DNA from: Calendula officinalis
Lineage: Eukaryota; Streptophyta; Magnoliopsida; Asterales; Asteraceae
DNA length: 64,000 nt
Assembly: GCA_963853835.1 (NCBI GenBank)
Contig: OY970827.1
Location: 79,873,234-79,937,233 of the forward strand
Direction of reading: 5' to 3'
Positions 22,397 through 32,908 of this stretch are shown piece after piece; position 1 is the first letter of the stretch; each line of letters begins with the position of its first letter. Under the pieces are notes generated by a model. It was given only the letters and a program-made list of their open reading frames with translations, had not been told where the DNA came from and did not search any database. The position numbers and the translations under genes were made by a program.

Positions 22397-24189
22397 GAAA
22401 GTAGTACTAAATTTAATTTGCTATAATTTGATTTGTTTGTCATTTTAGGTCTTTGAAGTTCATTATCATATTTTTTTAATGAGCATCCAATCTATTTCAC
22501 ATTACAGCAATATCACTAGGTAACAAGTCTTTGGTAATTATGAAATGTAGGCATGTAAATGAACCAAACGTTCAATGAATTGTTCGTCAACTGTTTGGCG
22601 GGGGTTCGTTTATGTTCGTTCGTTTAGTTAAAAAAACGAATACAAGCAAGATTTTCTGTTTGTTTAGTTAAACAAACGAACACGAACAGAGGTCTCATTC
22701 ATTTGATTACGTTCATGAACACATGCATATGTTCGTTGGTTAACGTTCTTTTATGTTCGTTTAAGTTGTTCATTAGTGTTCGTTTAAGTTCGTTTATGTT
22801 TGTTTAAGTTCGTTTATGTTCAAAGTTATATTTAAAATATTAAGTGTAAATAAAAATAATTTTAATATATAAGTAAAATAGCAGTCGCATGCATTGAAAT
22901 AATTTTAATATTAATACTCATTCTTTATTATTTTATTAAAAAGTGTGCTAAAAAAGAAATACAAGTAAAGAAACTCTCATCCTCTCTGCTAAAAAGAATA
23001 TATAAGTGAAGAAACTATCCTTTTCATGCGATCTGTTCGTTTATGTTCGTTTATATTTGTTTGTGCTTGTTATGTTCGTTTGTGTTCGTTACCCTTATTT
23101 GCAAACAGTTCATGAACACTAAAACTCAAGGCAAGCATATTCATAACCATAATAATAATATTAAGGAAAGAAAATAACCAAAGTGATGAAATGATCAAAG
23201 AAGATACTTGTATTGTAAATGCTTCCAATGTTTGTTCAAAGCCAAACTTACAAGAACCTGGGCAGTTAATATCGGTGGGATCTCATTGGGATCTCAGTGA
23301 GATCTCGGATCTCGGAGATCAAAATAATACAGGTCCTGAATATAGGTCCCAAAAACAGGTCCCGAGAATATCGGCGATATTGACCGAGATCTCACCGATA
23401 TTTTGAAATCGGGATCTCGGTTTTTTTCCTGTATTTTTTTTGGATATGTTGCTTGACTTGGGCACCAATTTTAATAATATCTAACCTAGTTTTTTTGTTC
23501 CAGCCCATTAAAAAAAGGCCCGCTCCACTCCAAAACCTAAATTTACCTCCTTTTACCTTTTACGTCAATTTACGTTTCTTAGTTTTTACCGAATTCGTTA
23601 GCTTTTTTAACTAATCTTGGTGTGGCTGATGACTTGGAGGTCCAAGTTGATGCTTTAGACGATATTGATTCGGATGCCGAACCTGTGGATTGCAATTAAA
23701 TTCTGTTTGTGCTATGTTTGTTGTTTAGTTTTTTATGTTTTAGACAATATTGACTAACTTTTTGGGACTTTTTATGCTATGTTTGGGACTTAAAACATGT
23801 CTTTAACTCTTTATATATAATTATATATAATATATATAATTTTTTCAGTACAATATAAAAAAACCGATATCCCACTGATATCTCACTGAGATAAACGATA
23901 TCTCAGATATAGGACCTCGACCTGTATTCGTTTTCTGACCTAGATAACTGCATAGACAAGAACTACTACTAAAAAGGGACTAATTGAGAGAGAATAATCA
24001 TAAATACAAGAGTGCTGTGATTTTTGAGGTGTGTCTAATGATTGAGATTTGAGGCTTTATTTATAGGCTGAAAAATGCTCTGATATGCGGCGCCTTTGGT
24101 AGCGTTCTTGCCCGCATTAAATAGATCATGGGCGAGCTCGAGTGTTGTCTTTACCGTTCATTAAGATAAGATGCATCGCGTTGTAGAGA

Positions 24190-24292
24190 ACGCGTCGTGT
24201 TTGCTTGATTGAAACACGTCGTGTTGGGTTTTGCTACGCGTCGTGCCCCAGTTGGTTAGAACGCGTCGTGTCTGGATCCTTGGACGCGACAC
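24190..24292. repeat. Tandem acgcgtcgtg motif
   Basis: Five related copies of acgcgtcgtg (24190, 24214, 24236, 24261, and a variant acgcgacacg at 24283) recur every 22-25 bases. This is a local high-CpG island in AT-rich DNA; it may derive from a retroelement leader. Confidence 0.6.
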
Positions 24293-24787
24293 GTTTGGCC
24301 TCAACTTTTGCATACTTATTCTTTTCTTGCCATATCTTCTCCAAAACACCTAGTTTCTCTTCATATTGCTATTTTAACCTGAATTATTGAAAAACACAAG
24401 ATTTGAAAGTATATGTCTAATTTCTAATTTCCACATAATTTCTAGCTAAAATGCGTTAGATATGATTAAATTCAAGATATTTTTATGTATAATTTTGGTC
24501 ATAAATCAATAAGGGTGATATAGTGATACTTTTTTTTAAATAAATTAATTTGAATATGTTGATTATTGATATTGTAATAATTTAATAATAATTAAATAGA
24601 ATTTTGGATAGAAAAGAGTGCTTTAAAAGTTTGAAAAATATAAAAATAATTAAAAAAAAATTAAAAATATAAAAAAAATTATTAATATGGAAAAGATACT
24701 AGAGATAATTTAAGATTTCAAAAGAATATTAGAAAAACTTTACTTAAAAAACGAGTCCTACCCATCAGAAGAATAAAAAACCAATTT

Positions 24788-24879
24788 GTAACCCTAAAAT
24801 TCACAATCGCGTCGTACCTTGGAAACCCTAGCCTCCACCCATCTCTGTAAACAAACCCTGAACCGAATCTCATCCATCG
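24788..24879 (+). promoter_or_regulatory. Putative 5' leader of the UBA2-type gene with telobox-like motifs
   Basis: Contains gtaaccctaaaa and gaaaccctagcc, close to the telobox AAACCCTA found near the transcription start of many plant translation and RNA-processing genes. The extent of transcription cannot be fixed from sequence. Confidence 0.45.
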
Positions 24880-26265
24880 ATGGCCAAGAAGCGAAAGTCT
24901 CGTGCCTCACAACCTTCCGTCGAAGAACCAGTACCCATGGAGGAGCCTCAAGAGCAAATCAATGAACCGCAACAGGAAATCGAACACACCATCAACAACA
25001 ACGACGAGGTCGTTGCTACGGAGGATCTAGAGCCAGAACAAGTAGCTGATGAAAACGCTCAAAATCATGATCAAGAGGAAGAACTTCAGGAAGACGAGGA
25101 GGAGGAAGAAGTAGCAGAAGAAAGCGATGAAGAAACCGCCGTTAACGATGTAAAGGGTGAAGCCGACGGTGGCGCCGGAGGAGAAGAAACGGCGGATCTA
25201 GACGATGAACCGGTTGAGAAGCTTCTAGAACCATTCTCGAAAGAACAACTAGTTTTATTACTCAAGGAAGCCGTTTCAAAACACCCAGATCTGATCGAAA
25301 GTGTACAGAAGATCGCCGACGCAGACCCTGCCCACCGGAAGATATTTGTTCATGGATTAGGCTGGGATACAAACGCCGATGTTCTAATCAGTGAATTTGG
25401 CAAGTACGGTGAGATCGAAGATTGCAAGGCTGTGGTCGATAAGGTTTCCGGTAAATCTAAGGGTTACGCGTTTATTCTCTTCAAACACCGTGCCGGAGCT
25501 CAGAAAGCTCTGATAGAACCTCAAAAGAAGATCGGAAACCGGGTGACGTCATGTCAGTTGGCCTCCGCTGGGCCAATTCCAGCCCCTCCGCCGGTAGTAC
25601 CTCCGGTGTCGGAATACACACAGAGGAAGATATTCGTGAGCAATGTGGCTGCCGATATTGATCCGCAGAAGCTTCTAGAATTCTTCTCGAAATTTGGGGA
25701 GATTGATGATGGGCCATTAGGGTTAGATAAACAAACTGGTAAACCTAGAGGATTTGCTTTGTTTGTGTACAAAAGTGTGGAGAGTGCTAAAAAGGCTTTG
25801 GAAGAACCACACAAGGTATTTGAAGGGCACACTTTGCATTGTCAGAAGGCTGTTGATGGTCCAAAACCTAGTAAACCGTTCTTTCAACAGCCACATCAGC
25901 ATCATAACCATCATCACCCTTCAAAGAGGAGCAAGTATTCTGGCTCAGGCGGTGGTGGTGGTGGTGGTGGTGGACATGGTGGTCACATGATGGCACCTGC
26001 TGGACCGCCGGTGGGGTTCAACCCTGCTGTTCCTCCGGCGTTGACTCCGGCTTTGGGTCAGGCGTTGACTGCACTGCTGGCGAGTCAGGGAGGTGGGCTT
26101 GGGAATCTTTTAGGGCTTGGTGGGCCTCCACAGGGGATGGGTCCTTCTGGGTATGGAAATCAAGGTGGTTCAAGTTATGGTGGTCAACCAGGTGGGTACC
26201 CTAATCCACAAGGAGGCAATAGGCCGCAACAAGGTGGTGCACCTTACATGGGTCATGGTCACTAG
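24880..26265 (+). CDS. UBP1-associated protein 2 (UBA2)-type RNA-binding protein
   Basis: 461 residues with an uninterrupted coding region. N-terminal 110 residues are highly acidic (runs of Glu/Asp) after a basic MAKKRKSR start. Two RNA recognition motifs follow: RRM1 about 153-230 (RNP2 KIFVHGLG, RNP1 KGYAFILF) and RRM2 about 249-325 (RNP2 KIFVSNVA, RNP1 RGFALFVY). The tail is His-rich, then Gly-rich with a nine-Gly run (357-365) and GYGNQGG-type repeats. This order is that of plant UBA2a/b/c, nuclear proteins that bind U-rich 3' UTRs with UBP1 and affect mRNA stability, ABA and wounding responses; the function is inferred from the family. The stop codon is followed at once by a candidate 5' splice site (TAG then GTCAGT), so a 3' UTR intron is possible. 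Which UBA2 paralogue it is remains open. Confidence 0.93.
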   Translation: MAKKRKSRASQPSVEEPVPMEEPQEQINEPQQEIEHTINNNDEVVATEDLEPEQVADENAQNHDQEEELQEDEEEEEVAEESDEETAVNDVKGEADGGAGGEETADLDDEPVEKLLEPFSKEQLVLLLKEAVSKHPDLIESVQKIADADPAHRKIFVHGLGWDTNADVLISEFGKYGEIEDCKAVVDKVSGKSKGYAFILFKHRAGAQKALIEPQKKIGNRVTSCQLASAGPIPAPPPVVPPVSEYTQRKIFVSNVAADIDPQKLLEFFSKFGEIDDGPLGLDKQTGKPRGFALFVYKSVESAKKALEEPHKVFEGHTLHCQKAVDGPKPSKPFFQQPHQHHNHHHPSKRSKYSGSGGGGGGGGGHGGHMMAPAGPPVGFNPAVPPALTPALGQALTALLASQGGGLGNLLGLGGPPQGMGPSGYGNQGGSSYGGQPGGYPNPQGGNRPQQGGAPYMGHGH

Positions 26266-26463
26266 GTCAGTCTTCTTTACTTACTTTTATGGTTTAACTT
26301 ATGTCAGTTGTTGGGTAAGTAAAGTATTTGTATTTAAGTTGCTCTTTAAACTCATGAACTTAATGGCTTTTTTCAGTTTCAGTTGGCAAACTCTTTTCAG
26401 CTGGGAATCTGGTTTTTAAGTTTTTTAAATCAAGTTTTTATAATATGCATATTTATTGTGCAG
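26266..26463 (+). other. Possible 3' UTR intron of the UBA2-type gene
   Basis: GTCAGT directly after the stop codon and ttgtgcag at 26456-26463 would define a 198-base intron. As far as I recall, UBA2 genes have alternatively spliced 3' UTRs. Only transcript data could confirm it. Confidence 0.35.
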
Positions 26464-29400
26464 ATTCCACCAATGTTTTTGTTTTGGACTCCTGCTGAAG
26501 TTACAACAAGTTATCAAAATCAAGTCTTTATTATATGTAGCAAAAAACAACTATTTGCATAAAGAGATGTTTTGTAAACCGTTATTTCCCTATTTTCAGC
26601 CACTTGTTTCTTGAACTCTTTTCAAACGATGCAGTATTTTTAATTCTATTATGTTTCTAAAAAGTATGTTTATGGAGCTGGTAGATATACCACCATCAGT
26701 CTGATAGTTCAAATTTTATGCACCAGTTATCCTACTTTTTGATATCTAAATTTTGTTTTATCTCTTAGAAATCTTAACTATGATTGAACTGTTCATAACG
26801 TATATGTGAAAAATGCACAAGAGGTGCTTTGGTCAAATTAGTGCATCGAGTAATTTGGTCAAAGCGGTTTTGGTTGGACCGGTTTACAATTTTTTCATTT
26901 CTTAATTTTTTTTCTTAACTATGGTGAATCTTTGATTCGTGTGTACCATTTCACCTCTTACATATTAAACGTAACTGAAGTCAACTCCTTTTTAGGTAAA
27001 GGGGTAAAAAGTTGGCATCTTTAAATTTTAATCTCTACACACATTTTCATCATGTTTGAATTTATATCCAACCGAGTAACAAAGTAAAACTTTGATGTCT
27101 GAAAAGTTCAGTTTAGTAAATGGTAGTTTGATAAGCATGATGTTTGATTTTGTGGATGACTATAAAGATCATTTTTTCACATCCTGGTCAACTACAGTGT
27201 CTTTTTACATTCTTTTGGTACAATGGTTTGGAGTTAAGCCAAATATAACAGCTAAAAATGCCAAATGTATAGGACTAGTACTATTTTCAAGAGTTTTTTG
27301 AAGATACAAAACATGGATTTCAATATCGGAAAAAAAAAAAATTCATTGTAAACATTGATTGAAGCCAGGATCATGAAGGAGAACTGGAAACCATCTTGTA
27401 ATAGGCAGCATTTTTATCAGACTCTGATGCTGTTCAATCATAACTGGACAAGGTATGTCTAGGTTTCTGCAGTTGTCTTGCCAAAATTTGCTAACATGTG
27501 TCAAACAGCATGACAAAAATGCGTGTTTTTTTACTAAACGCTTTATTTTCTCTCTAGATATTTTAAAAAGGATGACAAAATTAGTCGACTTTCGGGAATA
27601 AAAAGTAAATATTGTTGCCTGCTTTGATTTGGAACAAAATTTTTGTTTTTAAAAGTTACGGTCGTCTTCTTCTGATTTAAATTTTAAATTTGTTATTGAT
27701 TGGGTTTTGTCTTGTATGTTAAGGCTTGTTTAAGACTTTTAGTTGAGGGTTAATAATAACTACAGTGATTTGCGTTTTTGAAATAGATTATTTCTGAGTT
27801 CGAGTCATAATTTTTTTTATGTCAGACGTAAAAGAAAAGAAAATAGTGTTATTTAGTGTTCCTTGGAGAGAAATGAAAAAAATTGATAAACTTACAATTT
27901 TACCCTTATTAATGTAAATTAGTCGGGAAATTGTCAAGGGTAATTTGGTAATTGCAAATTTTGTCATTCATTCTAATTTCTATTCTCTCTAGTTGCCTTC
28001 TCTGTAAATTAAAATTTTAACAGAGAAGAAAGGCTGATCTTCAAAGAAAAAACGTATGAAAATGCAAAGTATTTATGTTTTCAACTATTTGTTTATGAAT
28101 CTACGTTGCTAGATTATTAGTAAGATCGAGTAAACTCCAACTTTTTCTAATGGTAATATTAGAGGCGAGTATGGGGTGGGGCGGTTTTCAATTAAAATAG
28201 AACCTTGAACCAAAACTTCGGTTTTTAAGAATTGCTAAGCGTCCGGTTTTGGTTTTTCTCAATTCTCAATAAATCGGTTTGATTTTAGTTTTTTTGTTTT
28301 CCTTAAAATTTACTAACTTGTTGATTTAAAATTTCTAATCCAAATTTCTGAACTTTAACTCATTTCGTTTATAAATAAAATAAAATAGTTTGTTTTCATG
28401 ATAAATTCGAATAAATTTAATAGTATTAATATAATTACAAGACCTTGAAAATATAGGAGTTAAGTGGTGTGAAAAGTTCAAATGATGTATTAAAATCTTT
28501 ATTTATTAAATATAGTTAAGCATAAAATGTTTTATAATAATTATATTTTTACAAGATATATAATGGTGATGCGGTCAGTCTGTTATTTTCATATATATCT
28601 GTAAATCACTCTAAACATTCAGTTTTTCTAAAATTTAAACTGCTTAAATCGATTTTTCAAATGGTTCGTTTCTTCAATATAGTTTTTTTGATCTTTTCGG
28701 CTTCAATTCGATTTTTTAGTTTTTGTGCATACACCTAAATGGTATCACATCTTAAACGGTATCACATTCTGAGTAATTTTGTTCTTTTCTAAATAAAAAA
28801 AGGTGTTTTGTGATTGGTGAAAATTTTAGTTTGTTTTCATAAAGTTTGTCATAAATAGTCAAATTTATGTTAACAAAAATATATGATGGTGTAATGTTTT
28901 CCATAAGCTCGGTATCGGAACACCAAAACTAAAATTGGGTTTCAAGTTATTTGATACGATCGGTGACATTGAGCCAAGCATCTTGTTCTGATTTGAGAAA
29001 CGTGTTGGGGTTTGATCTTCACATGGCGGAAGTAAACAAGTTAATAAGGGAGATATCTTGTTTAATTATGTGGAGCTTGAGATGGGAGTTATACTTTAGG
29101 ATTTCAAATGTCATTCACACTCATATTGGTTTATTATTTGTAGGGCTAGTGTTACATAATAGCATCATGCTTATCTTGATTTGTTCTTCAATTGGGTTCA
29201 TGAAAAATGCTGTCCAAATTGAATTAGAATTGGCAAACCTAACCGGACTTAATGGCCATGTGGTTTTGTCTACCGTTTTTGGTTTATATAAATGAGATCG
29301 CTTCGGTTCTTAGCTGCCGAGAATTGGAACCATTTGATTTAGAGAGAGACGAAGAGAGTGTAATATACTCTTTCAAAATAATAAAATAAGTAACTGCAAA

Positions 29401-29676
29401 GTGACATTGAAAATTCACAAAATGAGACTAAAATGCAAATAAAAAATAACATTACCCAATACATGGAACAAGAAGACCTTAACTAATTAAAATATACATT
29501 CCAAATTTGTGTTAGTACTGAAAGGAGATTGTAAACATTGTATGGTGGTTTAGTTATTTTACTATTGAAAGAAAAGTTCTACTAACGGGGAACGTACAAA
29601 TTAATAAGTTTTCGGAATATTGGGTTTCATTGAGAGGGTTTGTAAGGGGGAAGGGTACAACTGTAAATTACTTTAT
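26464..29676. other. 3' region of the UBA2-type gene and intergenic DNA
   Basis: The start is probably 3' UTR; ctgtaataggcagc-type sequence with a potential donor (acaag then gtatgt) near 27450 may be a further untranslated exon. 28170-28740 is a decayed element with ggttttcaatt and cggttttt subterminal motifs. An open frame of 114 codons at 28951-29295 has a few hydrophobic stretches but no recognisable family and I do not call it a gene. Confidence 0.4.
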
Positions 29677-29709
29677 ACTCTCTCCGTCACACAAAGTTTA
29701 CATCTCTTA

Positions 29710-31134
29710 GACTACACGGTATGGGCCTCCAATCGGGGTCATGGGGCTGAGGTGGCCGCTCGGCCACGGCGTGGGGTACCGGGGAACACCTCCCCCTACA
29801 CGGCGTGGGGTGCGGTGGTGATGGTCCGTGGGCACGAGCACGAGAGAGAACGAGCGGGGGAGCGGCTTTTTTTTGACCGTTGGAGCCCAAACGGTCATAA
29901 GACCGTTAGAATTAAAAAAAAAAAAAAAACTTTATTTTTTATTTTTTATTTCCCCTATATATACACACAATAATACATCTTTTTTTCTCATTCTTTACCA
30001 TCTTTCTCTCTACAACCATTCTCTCTACAATATTATTTTTCTCACATCTTTTACTACCAAATGGATTCCAACCAAAGCTCGCCCGATTCCAAGGATGGGA
30101 ATAGCAAGAAAACCAAAGGGCTATGGGACGCTGTGTCCAAAGCATTCCACGAGCTTATGGGGCGTCCAACGTATCGAAATCATGACAAACTTTCTGGGAA
30201 ATGGCGTCAACTAGTCACCAATTTAACAAAGTTTAACGGTATCTACAACAAGCTCATGTCTGAGAAACGTAGTGGGATGAGTGATTTTGATGTTATGGCA
30301 GCGGCAAGGCTAGAATACAAGGGTAATGGGCGTAATGGTTTTGAGCAAGAACAACAGTGGTTGGTATTCAAAGACGATCCAAAATGGTTAGCGATGCCGA
30401 CTTCACAAGAGCACCAACAACAACAACAATCAAAGCGGTCTCGTAGTTCCCATTCGGTTGATGTTTCTGATGGTCATACGACTACTTCGCGTATCGACCT
30501 GAATGCTGGGGACGACGACATCCCCGATGACTTATTCGATGAAGTCGAAGAAACCCCCACTCCTAGCCGACCGGTAGGAAGAGATAAGACCAAACGAGCA
30601 CAACGGCATGCGGCGCAGCAGGCAGCGTCGAACACTACGATGGAAGAAGTCGCAAAGTTGTTGGTCGATCATGGTGTGTCGTCAAAAGAAAAAAATGCGA
30701 TAAAGAAGGAAAAACTGCAGACTGACAAGACCGCTAAAGAGGGAACAACAATGCTCAATACCATCTCTATTTTGAAGCATAAAGAGGACGATTTGGATGG
30801 GGAGGATCTCGTGATTTTGAGGCAAGCGAAAGCGAAGGCGAGGGCCGCTTTCCGCAATTTAAGCTAGTTTTTTTTTTCAAGTATTGTATTTTTTTTTAAA
30901 TTTCTAGGATTTTAATTTTTAATTTCTAGTATTGTAATGTTTAAATTTTTAATTTTAATGAAATTTTAATTTTATGTTTAAAAAATAAAGGGAAAAGAAA
31001 TGATGAGTTGGAAAAAGATTATGTGGGGTGGAGTGGTGGGTATTTCCTGGATAAAGTGGAGTGGTGTGGTTGCTGAGGTGGCAGATGATGTGGCAGAAAT
31101 TTTCAAGTGGTGGTGGTGCCCATACCCTATAGTC
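29710..31134 (+). mobile_element. PIF/Harbinger-like element carrying a Myb/SANT-like ORF
   Basis: Ends GACTACACGGTATGGGC and GCCCATACCCTATAGTC are inverted repeats, and TTA lies outside both (29707-29709 and 31135-31137). The three-base TTA duplication is the Harbinger signature. The element is 1425 bases and holds only the second, Myb-like ORF of this superfamily; no DDE transposase is present. Confidence 0.8.
30061..30867 (+). CDS. Harbinger-type Myb/SANT-like protein (N-terminally shortened)
   Basis: 268 residues. Residues 20-110 (KKTKGLWDAVSKAFHELMG, KLSGKWRQLVTNLTKFNGIY, then the FEQEQQWLVFKDDPKW region) match the trihelix-like Myb proteins encoded by plant PIF/Harbinger elements; such proteins bind the element ends and help import the transposase. 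The usual opening with a WT..ED.AL..AW pattern is missing; a Ser/Lys-rich 18-residue start replaces it. A poly-Gln run (119-124), a nuclear-type KRSR motif and a Lys/Ala-rich tail follow. A TATA-like ctatatatac lies at 29954-29963, about 100 bases before the ATG. Many genomes annotate such proteins loosely as host genes; the flanking ends show this one belongs to the transposon. Confidence 0.75.
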   Translation: MDSNQSSPDSKDGNSKKTKGLWDAVSKAFHELMGRPTYRNHDKLSGKWRQLVTNLTKFNGIYNKLMSEKRSGMSDFDVMAAARLEYKGNGRNGFEQEQQWLVFKDDPKWLAMPTSQEHQQQQQSKRSRSSHSVDVSDGHTTTSRIDLNAGDDDIPDDLFDEVEETPTPSRPVGRDKTKRAQRHAAQQAASNTTMEEVAKLLVDHGVSSKEKNAIKKEKLQTDKTAKEGTTMLNTISILKHKEDDLDGEDLVILRQAKAKARAAFRNLS

Positions 31135-31542
31135 TTATGCACAAGTATTAAGGTGATAGTTAGTGGTGGAGCTTTTTGTAATATTTTTAATTATAATGTA
31201 AGGTTATTTAAAAAGAGAGAGTGCTTTTAGTAGAAAGTTAGTGATAAAGTATATAAAAATAATAGTATTTTATTAAATGGTCCCTCATATTTGAGAAATT
31301 GTAAACTATTTTATGGGACAAAATTTATAGGGTAAATGTAAACTTTTTTGTGAGACGGAGGAAGTATTACTAAAAGATATTGTACTTTGTATTATTTATT
31401 ATTTTAATTATATGGGAGAAGTTAATTTATAATTATGCTCTAGTCAATATTATGAAACAATGAAATAATGCGATTTTGCTCTATCATCAAAGATAAATTA
31501 TATGTTTGCTGTATATATATATATATAAGTAAAGATAGAAGT

Positions 31543-31886
31543 GAGATCCGGTGAGAACTCAAAAAATGATGAGAACTTGTGAGGACACCTTAAAAAAATT
31601 TTAAAAATATATATATATATATAACCCCCATGATTATTATTGCATTTGACAAAAAAAGAAAAATTGAAAAAAAAGATTATTATCCATTTTTTTTTTGTGG
31701 ATCATAATAATGATCCATATTTTTTTTGTGGATCAAAATTATGATTCATATTTTTTTATTGGATCATTTTTTTTTTATCTTATAAGTTGCGATTTTTATG
31801 TTTAAAAAAGAAATTTTTTTGAAAAAAGTTTGTTTTGGATCATTTTTAGAGTTTTTTTGGGTTCTCGCAGTCCTCACCGGATCAGA
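31543..31886. mobile_element. Element with GATCCGGTGAG inverted ends
   Basis: GATCCGGTGAGAACTC at the left and GTCCTCACCGGATC at the right are inverted ends around an AT-rich core with repeated ggatcataat motifs. Truncated relatives of the left end occur at 44957-45016 and of the right end near 5160-5195, so this is a repeated family. Superfamily not determined. Confidence 0.55.
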
Positions 31887-32209
31887 CTCAGTAGAGATAT
31901 ATATCATAGTTATTGTGAAAAATGAAACATATTTTAATGAAGAAATTTACATTGAATCTTTTTATAACTTTACATCACCGGCTCATACACTTTTTTTTTT
32001 TTATAATTTATAAATCTAAAGTTAAGTTGAGATAAATATTAAATTTATAGTGAATTGTTCAATATAATTTATTTTTAATTATAGTTCCAAGAAACTAATC
32101 TTAATCATAGGATTCATATTAATTAATAATCAACATTAAACTTATACTTTATACATTAAGGGGTAACTCTTACATATTATTTTTTAAAATTAATATTATA
32201 TGATAATTA

Positions 32210-32392
32210 CATGCTTGATCGCGTGTAATTATACAAAAAGATCACATGTAATTATATAAAAATATCATACGTAATCAAGTATACAACCACATGTGATTGT
32301 ACAAAAACATCACACGTGGTCAAGTATACAATCACATATGATTATACAAAAACATCACACATGGTCAAGTATACAATCACATATGATTATTA
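32210..32392. repeat. Tandem repeat of about 45-50 bases
   Basis: Three to four units of caagtatacaatcacatatg...acaaaaacatcaca-type sequence, each containing the palindromic core cacatgtg or catatg. The first units are more diverged than the last two. Confidence 0.65.
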
Positions 32393-32908
32393 TATAATAT
32401 TTTTTTTATGAAAATATGGTATAGTTTTATATAAATGTCAAGTGTCAAAATTACCTCTCAATATATAAATTATATAATTAATCTTAACATTAATTGATAT
32501 TGATCTAATAATTAAAATTAGTAATCTGAGAACATAAATAAAATAGTATATACTACATTGAAAAATTTATAAAGGGATTGGTAGAACAATATTTATTTCA
32601 TGTAAACTTTAGCCAATTATAATTTTGTTTTTTCATGTAAACTTCAGCCAATTAATACAATATTTTTTTCGCCTAAACTAAAAGGCGAGAAATTTTTGAA
32701 AAATCAGAGTGTGTGTTGTCTGGACGGCCAGGATCGTTCAACAAAACAAGTTACGCCTTATTAAGCAAGCAGCAGCCTTTCTTTACCTTCTCCAATAAAG
32801 GAGAGATCCCTTTTTCTTTTATCATCCATTTCTTTCACTCCCACAATAACTAACCCTAATTTTTCTCTGCAACGTCGACGTTTGCCGGAGCTACCTGCCG
32901 GAGTAGCC

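Larger units (their letters stand above)
21951..24787. other. Intergenic block between UFM1 and the UBA2-type gene
   Basis: Beyond the UFM1 5' leader this holds a MITE (22065-22396), a stretch rich in gttcgtttatgttcg repeats (about 22550-23115, probably a decayed hAT-like element), and a region rich in gatctcggtgagatc-type motifs (about 23250-23950). The last of these includes a short coding-like remnant at 23610-23698 (DDLEVQVDALDDIDSDAEP, then stop) that may be the tail of a transposase. A tandem GC-rich motif lies at 24190-24292. No intact gene is visible. Confidence 0.5.
29677..31364. mobile_element. Stowaway-like element split by a PIF/Harbinger element
   Basis: Outer ends CTCTCTCCGTCACACAAAG and CTTTTTTGTGAGACGGAGGAAG are inverted repeats with TA outside each end. 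The interior is interrupted at 29710 by a different element ending at 31134, so this is a nested pair with the Stowaway-like element the older. Confidence 0.6.
31365..32908. other. Intergenic DNA and CDKC promoter
   Basis: Contains a transposon-like palindrome (31543-31886), a tandem repeat (32210-32392) and, in the last 200 bases, CT-rich sequence with taaccctaatt at 32852 that is probably the CDKC 5' leader. No other gene is apparent. Confidence 0.5.

Noticed and set aside
28951..29295. 114-codon open frame with hydrophobic stretches
   Set aside because: No family recognised, no splice or promoter context, and surrounding DNA is repeat-like.
29620..29973. Open frames across the left end of the Harbinger element
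   Set aside because: They cross the element boundary and lack any domain; the Myb-like ORF downstream is the real coding part.
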